Below are positions 43,043-49,665 of a stretch of 64,000 nucleotides of DNA, piece after piece. The position numbers and the translations under genes are program-made. The notes under the pieces were generated by a model. That model saw only the letters and a program-made list of their open reading frames with translations. It was not told the origin of the DNA and searched no databases. The first letter of the stretch is position 1. Each line of letters opens with the position of its first letter. Source of the stretch: Palsa-504 sp963790065 (lineage in GTDB: Bacteria > Actinomycetota > Actinomycetes > Streptosporangiales > Streptosporangiaceae). Where the stretch lies: NCBI GenBank assembly GCA_963790065.1, contig CAWBNK010000005.1, positions 248,001-312,000 on the forward strand, in the 5' to 3' direction.

Positions 43043-43166
43043 TCCCAGCACTTACGCATGAGTCGGACGTGTTTCTCATCCTTGCCTATCTCGCTAAGCT
43101 AGCTGGCGTTGACTCTTACCGTCTGCTAGTTCTTCACTGATCCTGCGAGCAGCTTCCCCTTCCCTG

Positions 43167-43180
43167 TTTGCCTAGGCAAA
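43167..43180. promoter_or_regulatory. Perfect 14-bp palindrome TTTGCCTAGGCAAA
   Basis: Lies just before or at the start of the HTH gene remnant, where an autoregulatory operator would be expected. Confidence 0.45.
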
Positions 43181-43190
43181 TACGAGTAGA

Positions 43191-43410
43191 CTCAACCGTT
43201 TACCGGCTGGGCTCGTTCTCAATCAGGTTCACTTGTCAAAGAGCGTGGGCTTGCCCAGTCCCTTCCCCAGCTAGGGCGCGGACTAGTGCCAGTGCTCGAC
43301 GGTAGACGAGCTGGGTGGGCGCTGTACGGTTGACACGCGCCAACAGGCAGACACCCGGCAACCGCGGCCTACGGGCCGTACAGAGCCGTCTAGGTCGTCT
43401 ACCCTCAGAC
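43191..43410. other. Non-coding stretch between HTH remnant and right-end gene
   Basis: GC-rich for the element. Open frames here (for example 43236-43433) are Arg/Leu/Pro-rich and unsupported. The promoter of the HTH unit probably lies here. I see no tRNA. Confidence 0.4.
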
Positions 43411-43415
43411 AGCAA

Positions 43416-43450
43416 GAGGCACCCGGGCAACACTCGTGCTCGGGTGCCTC
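43416..43450 (-). terminator. Hairpin terminator of the right-end gene
   Basis: GAGGCACCCG (43416-43425) pairs perfectly with CGGGTGCCTC (43441-43450), 17 bp after the stop of the minus-strand gene at 43467. It lacks a long T tract. Confidence 0.65.
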
Positions 43451-43466
43451 GCCTCGCTTGCTGGGT

Positions 43467-43835
43467 TTAGAACTCGGTTCCTGTCAGTTCGAACGCGGAC
43501 AGGAACGCCGACACGAACCCGTCACCCTCAGCGCGGGACTCCGACCCCATCGGACCCGTCAGAACCACCTCAAACCTCTGGTTCCCGGTGAACCACCCTT
43601 CGGCAGGGTGACTCCTGATCGTCCACCCGTTTTTCAGCAGGTAGTCGGCACGTCCGACCACACCTTGATCGGGACCCGTCAGGGACTCCACCAGCTGAAT
43701 CATGGAGTCTAGGTGGATTTCGAGTGCCGCGTTGCGGCGCACGATCAGATCATGGTCGTCATGGTCTGTCACCGAGTTGAACAGCACATCTTTCGCTGCA
43801 CTGACCCTGTTCGCTGCGAACTTGCTCACTGCCAT
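43467..43835 (-). CDS. Uncharacterised phage-type protein (122 residues)
   Basis: Product MAVSKFAANRVSAAKDVLFN continuing DHDLIVRRNAALEIHLDSMI and NGWTIRSHPAEGWFTGNQRF. It is mixed alpha/beta with no family I recognise. TCAGGAGGGTTC gives an excellent ribosome binding site for the ATG. It is the first gene inside the right end, where excisionase or control genes are often found, but its length and lack of an obvious HTH argue against a classical Xis. Confidence 0.6.
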   Translation of the reverse strand: MAVSKFAANRVSAAKDVLFNSVTDHDDHDLIVRRNAALEIHLDSMIQLVESLTGPDQGVVGRADYLLKNGWTIRSHPAEGWFTGNQRFEVVLTGPMGSESRAEGDGFVSAFLSAFELTGTEF

Positions 43836-43849
43836 GAACCCTCCTGAAA

Positions 43850-43867
43850 AGTCAGGCAGAAGTCAGG
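43850..43867. repeat. Right arm-type repeat pair
   Basis: AGTCAGG at 43850-43856 and 43861-43867, 11 bp apart, matching the left pair (34355-34372) in sequence, spacing and orientation. A third, weaker TGTCAGG is at 43975-43981. Confidence 0.55.
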
Positions 43868-43984
43868 CAACCAACCGACACAGCAGGACCATCAACGACC
43901 GTCAACGAACATCGTTCTGAGGTTGTTCCTGCTGGTAGATCAACGGTTTAACCACCTGACCTGCCATCTTGTCTTGTCAGGAAG

Positions 43985-43990
43985 TAAGAT
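43985..43990 (+). promoter_or_regulatory. -10 box TAAGAT supplied by the element
   Basis: TAAGAT ends 8 nt before the ATG at 43999, and an overlapping TAGTGT (43990-43995) is also possible. Either would give a leaderless or near-leaderless message for the aldo/keto reductase. The sequence belongs to the element, not to the original host promoter. Confidence 0.5.
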
Positions 43991-43995
43991 AGTGT

Positions 43996-44010
43996 GGCAT
44001 GGCGATCATG
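43996..44010. repeat. Right attachment-site core
   Basis: GGCATGGCGATCATG, identical to 34291-34305. The core rebuilds codons 1-4 of the aldo/keto reductase (MAIM) exactly. Confidence 0.85.
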
Positions 44011-44931
44011 ACACGAACCCTCGGGGGTACCGGCGCGGACGTGACCATTCTCGGCTACGGCTCCATGGAGCTGAGGGGACGGCCGCGCGGTCCCGAGATC
44101 GCGGACGCCGACGCGGGCCGCCTGCTGAACGCGGTCCTGGACGGCGGCATCAACCTGATCGACACCTCGCCTGACTACGGCCGCAGCGAGGAGCTGATCG
44201 GCGCCCACATCGGGCACCGCCGGGACGAGTTCTTCCTCGCCTCCAAGTGCGGCTGCCCGCTCGAGTCCCCGGCCGACGCGCCGCCGCCCTATCCGCATGA
44301 CTACCGGCCCGCGAATGTCCGGGCCGACGTGGAGCAGTCGCTGCGGCGCCTGCGCACCGACCACCTCGACCTGGTCCAGGTGCACATGTCACCGAGCCGG
44401 GCCACGCTGGAGCAGGACCATACGGTCGAGACGCTCAAGGACCTCCAGGCCGAAGGCAAGGTCCGGTTCATCGGCATGTCGGGCATCCTGCCGAACCTGC
44501 CCGATCACCTCGCGATGGGCGTCTTCGACGTCTTCCAGATCCCGTACTCGGCGGTCCAGCGCGATCACGAGGACCTCATCACCGAGGCGGCCGGCGCGGG
44601 CGCGGGCACGTTCATCCGGGGCGGCGCGGCGCGCGGCGCCGCGTCACCGGACAAGAACTGGCAGACCGGGCCGCTGAGCCAGGACCCCGGCGTCGGCCGG
44701 CGGAACTGGGAGACCTCGGGCGTGGCCGGCCTGCTGAGCGAGGCGGGCCTGAGCGACATGGAGTTCGTCCTGCGCTTCACGCTCAGCCATCCCGGCCTGT
44801 CGACCACGATCGTCGGCACAGCCAATCCGGCCCACCTGGCCGGCAACATCGCCATCGCGGAGCGGGGGCCGCTTCCGGCCGACCTGTACGAACAGGCCAG
44901 GAAGCGCCTCCCGGTCCCGGCCGGCCGCTAG
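43999..44931 (+). CDS. Aldo/keto reductase; target gene of the integration
   Basis: This 310-residue TIM-barrel reductase shows ILGYGSMELRG near the start, the Asp/Tyr catalytic pair in NLIDTSPDYGRSEELIGAHI, the Lys in FFLASKCGCPLE and the His region in TDHLDLVQVHMSPS. The C-terminal NADPH motif is SHPGLSTTIVGTANPAHLAG. The reading frame is complete; only its promoter was exchanged when the element inserted across the ATG. It is convergent with the TetR gene, whose stop it overlaps by 4 bp. Confidence 0.9.
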   Translation: MAIMTRTLGGTGADVTILGYGSMELRGRPRGPEIADADAGRLLNAVLDGGINLIDTSPDYGRSEELIGAHIGHRRDEFFLASKCGCPLESPADAPPPYPHDYRPANVRADVEQSLRRLRTDHLDLVQVHMSPSRATLEQDHTVETLKDLQAEGKVRFIGMSGILPNLPDHLAMGVFDVFQIPYSAVQRDHEDLITEAAGAGAGTFIRGGAARGAASPDKNWQTGPLSQDPGVGRRNWETSGVAGLLSEAGLSDMEFVLRFTLSHPGLSTTIVGTANPAHLAGNIAIAERGPLPADLYEQARKRLPVPAGR

Positions 44932-45533
44932 CCGGAAACCGGCCGGGCCGCCGGCTGCGGGGCCAGGGCCGCGTCGAGCAGGACGGCCGCGGCGGCGCGG
45001 GCCGCGCCGGCCGCGCCGGGGTCGTGGTCCATCCGCGCCGCCTGGCCGCTGCCGTCGTAGAGCAGGTGCAGCTGGCGGGCCAGCATCTCGGGCTCGGGCA
45101 CGCCGGCCTGGGCCGAAAGCTCGGTCAGCAGGGCGCGCACCCAGCCGCGGTAGGCCTCGGCGGCCTGCTCCACCACGTCGCCGGGGTGCGATTCCGCGCT
45201 GGCCCGGGCGAACGCGCAGCCGCGGTAGTCCGGCTGGGCGAACAGCTCGCCCTGCCCCTCGAACACGGCCAGCAGCCGCTCGCGCGGGGTGCCGTAGCGT
45301 TCCACCGCCTGGGTGATCCGCCCGGTGACGCTGGCGTGGCGGGTCTGCAGGTACGCGCGGACCAGCTCGTCCTTGCTGCCGAAGGTGTTGTACAGCGAGG
45401 CCTTGGCCACCCCGGCCTGCTCGATGACCCGGTCGATGCCGACCGTGTGCACGCCCTCGTTGTAGAACAGCTCGTTCGCCGCGGCCAGCAGCCGCTCACG
45501 CGCCGACGGCCGGGCCGCTTCCCTGACAGCCAT
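44928..45533 (-). CDS. TetR-family regulator
   Basis: The 201-residue protein has a TetR HTH (ERLLAAANELFYNEGVHTVG, then VIEQAGVAKASLYNTFGSKD) and a C-terminal ligand domain with GCAFARASAESHPGD. This is the group often found with MFS or oxidoreductase genes. The ATG at 45533 is preferred over the GTG four codons up. Three similar sites (45552-45566, 46905-46918, 46931-46946) flank it and the MFS gene upstream; I infer it represses both. Confidence 0.87.
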   Translation of the reverse strand: MAVREAARPSARERLLAAANELFYNEGVHTVGIDRVIEQAGVAKASLYNTFGSKDELVRAYLQTRHASVTGRITQAVERYGTPRERLLAVFEGQGELFAQPDYRGCAFARASAESHPGDVVEQAAEAYRGWVRALLTELSAQAGVPEPEMLARQLHLLYDGSGQAARMDHDPGAAGAARAAAAVLLDAALAPQPAARPVSG

Positions 45534-45551
45534 GGTGACGGTCACCTTTCC

Positions 45552-45566
45552 AGACAGACTTGTCTA
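45552..45566. promoter_or_regulatory. TetR operator candidate 1
   Basis: AGACAGACTTGTCTA (reverse TAGACAAGTCTGTCT) lies between the MFS stop and the TetR start, overlapping the MFS stop codon. Confidence 0.55.
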
Positions 45567-46880
45567 TCGTATGCCCTGGGCCGGGCTGGCGGCAGGCTCC
45601 GCGTCGCGCCCAGGCCCGGTCTTCAGCAGGCCGAACAGGGCCAGCCCGGCCAGCGCGATCACGGCGGCGCCGTAGTAGCGGGCCGTGTCGATGAGCCCGC
45701 CGCCGTGCACCACGCCGAACCCGGCTAGCACCGCGGGCACGCCCAGCCCCAGGTAGGACACCACGTAGATCAGCGAGACCAGCCCGGCCCGCTGGTGCGG
45801 CGCGGCCAGCGGCACCACCAGGCGGATGCCGCCCTGGAAGCCGCTGCCGAACCCGGCGCCGGCGATCGCCGAGCCCGCGAAGAAGAGCGCCTCGGAGCTC
45901 AGGCTGACGGCCAGGACGGTGACGGCCACCCCGGTGATCAGGGCCAGGATGCCGAACAGCATCACCGTCCGGGCCGCGGCCCGGCGCAGCGCGATGATCG
46001 CGACGACGGCCGAGGCGGCCAGCACGAACAGGCTCAGGGCGCCCAGCACCACGTTGCCCGAGCCGGTCAGCGCGTGCACCAGCGCCGGGCCGAGCGCGCC
46101 GTACAGCCCGGCCAGCGCCCACACCGCGAACAGCACGGGCACGGCGGTCAGCACCGGGGCCCGCAGCGCCCGCGGCAGGGTGATCTCCGGCCGCAGGCTG
46201 GCCAGCGCGCCCGGCGCCCGGGTCACCGTCTCGCGCATCGCGGCGATCGCGGCCGCCTGCAGGGCGAGCACGCCGATCAGGGCCAGGTAGATGAGGTGGG
46301 TGGGGTCAGGCAGGAAGCGGACCGCCAGCGCGGACACGATCGCGCCGGTCGCGCTGCCCATGCCCGGCGCCACCGCGTTGGCGAACGTGCCGAGCTCGCG
46401 GTCCATGTCCAGCATGGCCGCGCCGATCGCGCCCAGGGCCGCGCCGGTGGACAGGCCCTGGATCACCCGGGCCGAGAGCAGCGCAGGGACCCCGGTGGCG
46501 GTGGCGAAGACCACCAGTGAGCCCGCGTGCACGGCGAGCGCGGTCAGCAGCACCGGCCGGCGTCCGACGTGATCCGAGAGCTTGCCCAGGGTCAGCAGGG
46601 CGGCCAGCACGGCCATCGCGTACACCCCGAACACCACCGTGGTGGTGATCGGCGTGAAGTGCCACTTGGCCTGGTAGATCGCGTACAGCGGGGTGGGGGC
46701 GGCGGAGGACGCCAGCAGCGCCACGATCAGTGAGGCGAGCACGAAGACGGCCGGGCGCCCGCTCAGCCGGTGACCATCCGGCCAGTGCAGCCGGGCCCGC
46801 CGAGCGAACGGGTCGGCCGGCAGGGCCGGTGCGGCCTGCGCGATGGCGGTTCTAGGCCCGGCACCGTAGCGCGTGGTCAT
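45564..46880 (-). CDS. MFS transporter under the TetR regulator
   Basis: A 438-residue twelve-helix transporter: APTPLYAIYQAKWHFTPITT, LLTLGKLSDHVGRRPVLLTA (the loop 2-3 motif), VIQGLSTGAALGAIGAAMLD, and a duplicated C-terminal half ending PAVLAGFGVVHGGGLIDTA. Together with the TetR gene 30 bp downstream it forms an efflux unit. A similar but unlinked MFS is at 49666, with the same PTPLY(A/V)IYQ signature, so the two are paralogues. Confidence 0.87.
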   Translation of the reverse strand: MTTRYGAGPRTAIAQAAPALPADPFARRARLHWPDGHRLSGRPAVFVLASLIVALLASSAAPTPLYAIYQAKWHFTPITTTVVFGVYAMAVLAALLTLGKLSDHVGRRPVLLTALAVHAGSLVVFATATGVPALLSARVIQGLSTGAALGAIGAAMLDMDRELGTFANAVAPGMGSATGAIVSALAVRFLPDPTHLIYLALIGVLALQAAAIAAMRETVTRAPGALASLRPEITLPRALRAPVLTAVPVLFAVWALAGLYGALGPALVHALTGSGNVVLGALSLFVLAASAVVAIIALRRAAARTVMLFGILALITGVAVTVLAVSLSSEALFFAGSAIAGAGFGSGFQGGIRLVVPLAAPHQRAGLVSLIYVVSYLGLGVPAVLAGFGVVHGGGLIDTARYYGAAVIALAGLALFGLLKTGPGRDAEPAASPAQGIR

Positions 46881-46904
46881 GTCTGGTTACCCACCCTCAT
46901 TGAG

Positions 46905-46918
46905 TAGACAGGTCTGTA
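46905..46918. promoter_or_regulatory. TetR operator candidate 2
   Basis: TAGACAGGTCTGTA, 25 bp before the MFS start. It shares TAGACA and GTCT with the other two sites. Confidence 0.6.
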
Positions 46919-46930
46919 CACTTGAGATAA

Positions 46931-46946
46931 TAGACAGACAGGTCTA
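46931..46946. promoter_or_regulatory. TetR operator candidate 3
   Basis: TAGACAGACAGGTCTA, 12 bp beyond site 2, with near-perfect dyad symmetry at its ends (TAGAC/GTCTA). Confidence 0.6.
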
Positions 46947-47040
46947 ATCAGTCAAGGGGGAGCCCGGATCCCGGGTTTTCGCTGCCCTGTCCGGCTGCGG
47001 TCAGCGCCCGGTCATACCGGCCCTGGCCGGACGCGGGGCC

Positions 47041-47068
47041 GGCCAGGGCCAGGGCCAAGGCCAGGGCC
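47041..47068. repeat. GGCCAG hexamer array
   Basis: GGCCAG repeated 4.7 times (third unit GGCCAA) in the gap before the WhiB gene. It is probably slippage-prone GC sequence without function. Confidence 0.7.
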
Positions 47069-47138
47069 TTCTACGGGCGCAACCGGCGGCCCGGAGCGAG
47101 AGCGTAGAGGCAAGCCACAAACGAATGGGACGAAGCCC

Positions 47139-47438
47139 ATGACTGACGTACGTGTCCAGGCACCGCCACGCCCGGCCCCGAGCGGAACTCCGGACTGGCG
47201 TGATCACGCCGCGTGCCGCGACAGCGATCCCGAGCTGTTCTTCCCGATCGGGACCGCCGGTCCGGCGCTACTTCAGCAGGAGCGGGCCAAACAGGTATGC
47301 GCCGGGTGCCAAGTCCGTACCCCATGCCTGGAATGGGCCCTGGCCAGCGGCCAGGAGGTCGGCGTGTGGGGAGGCGCCAGTGAGGACGAGCGGCGCGCTC
47401 TACGGCGCAGGCGCCAGGTTAACCAGACCGTGGCATGA
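47139..47438 (+). CDS. WhiB-family iron-sulfur transcription factor
   Basis: The 99-residue protein has the four WhiB cysteines: WRDHAACRDSDPELFFP, then KQVCAGCQVRTPCLEWAL, giving C, CxxC and C for a 4Fe-4S cluster. The turn GVWGGASEDERRALRRRRQ is the DNA-binding AT-hook-like end. WhiB proteins bind the principal sigma factor and govern development, redox or drug responses. Which paralogue this is cannot be settled here. It is followed by a small conserved gene on the same strand. Confidence 0.93.
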   Translation: MTDVRVQAPPRPAPSGTPDWRDHAACRDSDPELFFPIGTAGPALLQQERAKQVCAGCQVRTPCLEWALASGQEVGVWGGASEDERRALRRRRQVNQTVA

Positions 47439-47480
47439 CGGCCGCGATCAGCGATTTCGCGTCCTACTGAAGGAGAAGCC

Positions 47481-47681
47481 ATGGAACCACCCGCTACCGG
47501 CCGCCCGGCCGCCGGCCATGAAGAGCAGCCCGTGCACAACTGGCGCGTGTCGCAGCTCAGGCGTCTCGGCATCCCCGGCTCGCTCGCCGAGATCTACGCC
47601 GATCGCATCGACTGGCATCAGATCGCCAGGCTGGTGCAACGCGGCTGCCCGCCCCGGCTGGCCCTGCGCATCGTCCGCTGA
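47481..47681 (+). CDS. Small conserved actinobacterial protein
   Basis: A 66-residue protein: after a Pro-rich start it reads HNWRVSQLRRLGIPGSLAEI then YADRIDWHQIARLVQRGCPP. I know similar short proteins from many actinomycete genomes, often near wbl genes; no function is assigned. It is helical and basic at the end (RLALRIVR). GAAGGAGAAGCC precedes the ATG, and a compact hairpin follows the stop. Confidence 0.7.
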   Translation: MEPPATGRPAAGHEEQPVHNWRVSQLRRLGIPGSLAEIYADRIDWHQIARLVQRGCPPRLALRIVR

Positions 47682-47692
47682 CGCCGGACCCG

Positions 47693-47709
47693 GCGGCCTC
47701 CCAGGCCGC
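47693..47709 (+). terminator. Short GC hairpin
   Basis: GCGGCCT (47693-47699), a CCC loop and AGGCCGC (47703-47709), 12 bp after the stop at 47681; no T tract. Confidence 0.45.
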
Positions 47710-47984
47710 TGAGCTGACCTGATTCCTGTTGGCCCTACAGACCTGGTGAAATGTCACTATTGTTGGGGATCGGGCAGCGGGCACTAGCTCGGCGGGCTCG
47801 CAATGCAGGCCGGGCGGGTTAGATCCCGGGCCTGGTCATTGTGCCGTTGCGCGCCTGCCGCACCGCGAACGGAGGTTCGTGAGCTGCAAGGCGGATATCA
47901 CCACTTGCGCCGGCATCGGGCCGGCCTGGTAGGCACGGCGGGTGCTGGCCGGTTCCGGATCGGATACCGCCCGGTGGTGCGCTG

Positions 47985-49028
47985 GTGAGCCGCCAGACGG
48001 ATCTGGTGCTGCCGGAGGCGTCCGGCCGGATCGCCGGTTACCGGCTGGAGAGGTCTATCGGCGGGGGTGCCTCGGGCGCGGTCTACCTGGCCCGAGACGG
48101 GCGCCTGGGCCGCAAGGTGGCCCTCAAGGTCGTCGCGCCGGAGCTGGCGGACGACGCCGCCTTCCGGGCCCGGTTCCCCGGCGAGCCGCGGGCGGCCGCC
48201 GCGATTGGCCACCCCAACATCATTCCGGTCTACGAGGCCGGCGAGGCGAGCGGGATGCTGTACCTGGCCATGCGCTACGTCCCGGGCGGTGATGCGCGGT
48301 CGCTGGTCAGCCGGCTCGGGCCGCTTGATCTCGCCACGGCCTGGAGCATCGTGGCCGAGGTCGCGGCGGCACTGGATGCCGCTCACGGTCAGGGCCTGAT
48401 CCACCGCGATGTGAAGCCCGCCAGCATGCTGCTTGAGGCCAGCGCGGCGGGCGGGAGAACGCCGCGCCGGACCGGCGACGGTGTCGCCAGCCACGTGTAC
48501 CTGTCCGGTTTCGGGATGGGCCAGAACCCGCCGCCGGACCTGGCCACCGCGGCAGGCCAGTTCGCGGGAACCCTCGATTACCTCGCACCGGAGCAGATCG
48601 AGGGCCGCGTCCTCGACGGGCGCGCGGACCTGTACTCACTGGCCTGCGCCGGGTTCGAGCTGCTGTGCGGCATGCCCCCGTTCGGGCAGGACCAGGGCGC
48701 GACCGTGATGTATGCCCAGCTGTATGCGCCGCCACCTGCCGCCACGGCGCGACGCCCCGATCTGCCCGCGGCCGTGGACCTGGTGCTGGCCAGGGCGCTG
48801 GCGAAGAGCCCGGCAGACCGCTACCCGACCTGCGGCCAGTTCGCTGAGGAGCTGCGTACGGCGCTGGAGCTGGGTCCTGGTGAGCCGGAAAGTCCTGTGC
48901 GGTTGCGCTCACCGGGCCACAACGGGCCACTCGCGGGAGCCGAGCGGGCCTCCGGCGAGGAGGCCCTGGCCCGGCACCGGAGCAGTCCGGGCCGGGCGGG
49001 CCTGAGCCGCGGCTCGGGCGGCGCCTGA
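47985..49028 (+). CDS. Ser/Thr protein kinase domain, probable pseudokinase, frameshifted at its end
   Basis: The protein has a full kinase fold: glycine loop SIGGGASGAVYLAR, VAIK-type Lys in RKVALKVVAPEL, catalytic loop GLIHRDVKPASMLLE and APE in TLDYLAPEQIEGRV. Two metal ligands are changed: the loop Asn (KPxN) is Ser, and DFG reads SGF in HVYLSGFGMGQNPP. Kinase activity is therefore doubtful, although HRD and Lys remain. The frame stops at 49028 exactly where a membrane helix (LIIIGLILVVAVVAVVAVVV) begins in another frame, so the natural product was probably a membrane kinase. Confidence 0.78.
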   Translation: MSRQTDLVLPEASGRIAGYRLERSIGGGASGAVYLARDGRLGRKVALKVVAPELADDAAFRARFPGEPRAAAAIGHPNIIPVYEAGEASGMLYLAMRYVPGGDARSLVSRLGPLDLATAWSIVAEVAAALDAAHGQGLIHRDVKPASMLLEASAAGGRTPRRTGDGVASHVYLSGFGMGQNPPPDLATAAGQFAGTLDYLAPEQIEGRVLDGRADLYSLACAGFELLCGMPPFGQDQGATVMYAQLYAPPPAATARRPDLPAAVDLVLARALAKSPADRYPTCGQFAEELRTALELGPGEPESPVRLRSPGHNGPLAGAERASGEEALARHRSSPGRAGLSRGSGGA

Positions 49029-49654
49029 TCATCATCGGACTCATCCTCGTCGTCGCTGTGGTGGCCGTCGTGGCCGTCGTCGTGGCCCATTCGAACCGGC
49101 CGGTGCCGCGCACGCCGGCCGCATCCTCTCCCGCCGCCTCTTCCCCTTCTCCCGCCGCCTCTTCCCCCGCCGCATCCTCAGCACCGCCGTCGCCATCTGC
49201 GCTCGCCGTGGCGTCGCGGCAGGCGGCTGCCGTGGACCAGCTGCTGGGTTCAAGCGCCGCCGCCCGGGAGGCGCTGCAAGGCGCGGTCGAGCAGGTCCGT
49301 GGCTGCACGGGCCTGTCCGGCGCGGTTGCTTCGATCCGCAACGTCGTGGATCAGCGCGTTGGTGAGTACAACCAGGCGTCGGCCCTTTCGACGGCCGCTC
49401 TGGCCGGCGGTGCGATAGTGAAGTCCGATCTGATCACGGCATTGCGCGACTCGCTGGCTGCCGACCGGGAGTACCTGACCTGGGCGCAGCAGGAGCTGAA
49501 CTCCGGATGCACGCCGGATGCTCAATCCAGCGCCTATAACGCCGCGTATCAGGCGGACCAGCGAGCCGATGCGTCCAAGGACGCGTTTATCCAGGTGTGG
49601 AATCCAGTCGCGGCCCGGTACGGCGTCCAGCAGAAGTCGCCCGCCAGCATCTAG
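49029..49654 (+). pseudogene. Membrane helix and extracytoplasmic domain split from the kinase
   Basis: In the frame one base off the kinase, coding potential is visible from before 49020 (PEPRLGRRLIIIGLILVVAV), continuing into a Ser/Pro/Ala repeat (SSPAASSPSPAASSPAASS) and a helical domain with two Cys (VEQVRGCTGLSGAVASIRNV and ELNSGCTPDAQSSAYNAAY). As a separate gene it would need a GTG near 49058 and would lose half its membrane helix. I read it as the sensor half of the kinase. Confidence 0.6.
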
Positions 49655-49665
49655 CCACCGGCGGG

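Larger units (their letters stand above)
42913..43190 (-). pseudogene. HTH DNA-binding protein with one-base frameshift
   Basis: Upstream frame: EAARRISEELADGKSQRQLA, then a stop. Removing one T near 43104 fuses it to SEIGKDEKHVRLMRKCWECG and on to TSKPKPVIEPSQDQLETTIT, ending LDWW at 42913. The restored protein has the HTH pattern of phage and plasmid regulators that begin with a GKSQRQLA(S)EIGK helix-turn-helix. Its 5' start is not clear because an in-frame stop lies at about 43172. A one-base loss of frame in an otherwise well-kept sequence is either recent or an error. Confidence 0.6.
34291..44010. mobile_element. Integrated phage-like element, about 9.7 kb
   Basis: The element is bounded by the 15-bp direct repeat GGCATGGCGATCATG (34291-34305 and 43996-44010). 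It has a tyrosine integrase at its left end reading inward and all other recognised genes on the minus strand. These include an HK97-type capsid gene, a broken minor tail gene, a ribbon-helix-helix protein, a zinc-knuckle protein and a winged-helix-like protein. Paired AGTCAGG repeats lie inside both ends. Base composition is clearly lower in GC than the host. No portal, large terminase, protease, lysis or replication gene is recognisable. Confidence 0.85.

Noticed and set aside
43236..43433. A 65-residue minus-strand frame near the right end of the element
   Set aside because: Composition is Arg/Leu/Pro noise; it overlaps a terminator hairpin and has no ribosome binding site.
47041..47068. 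GGCCAG array as a regulatory repeat
   Set aside because: Short GC slippage with no link to the WhiB promoter elements; kept only as a repeat feature.
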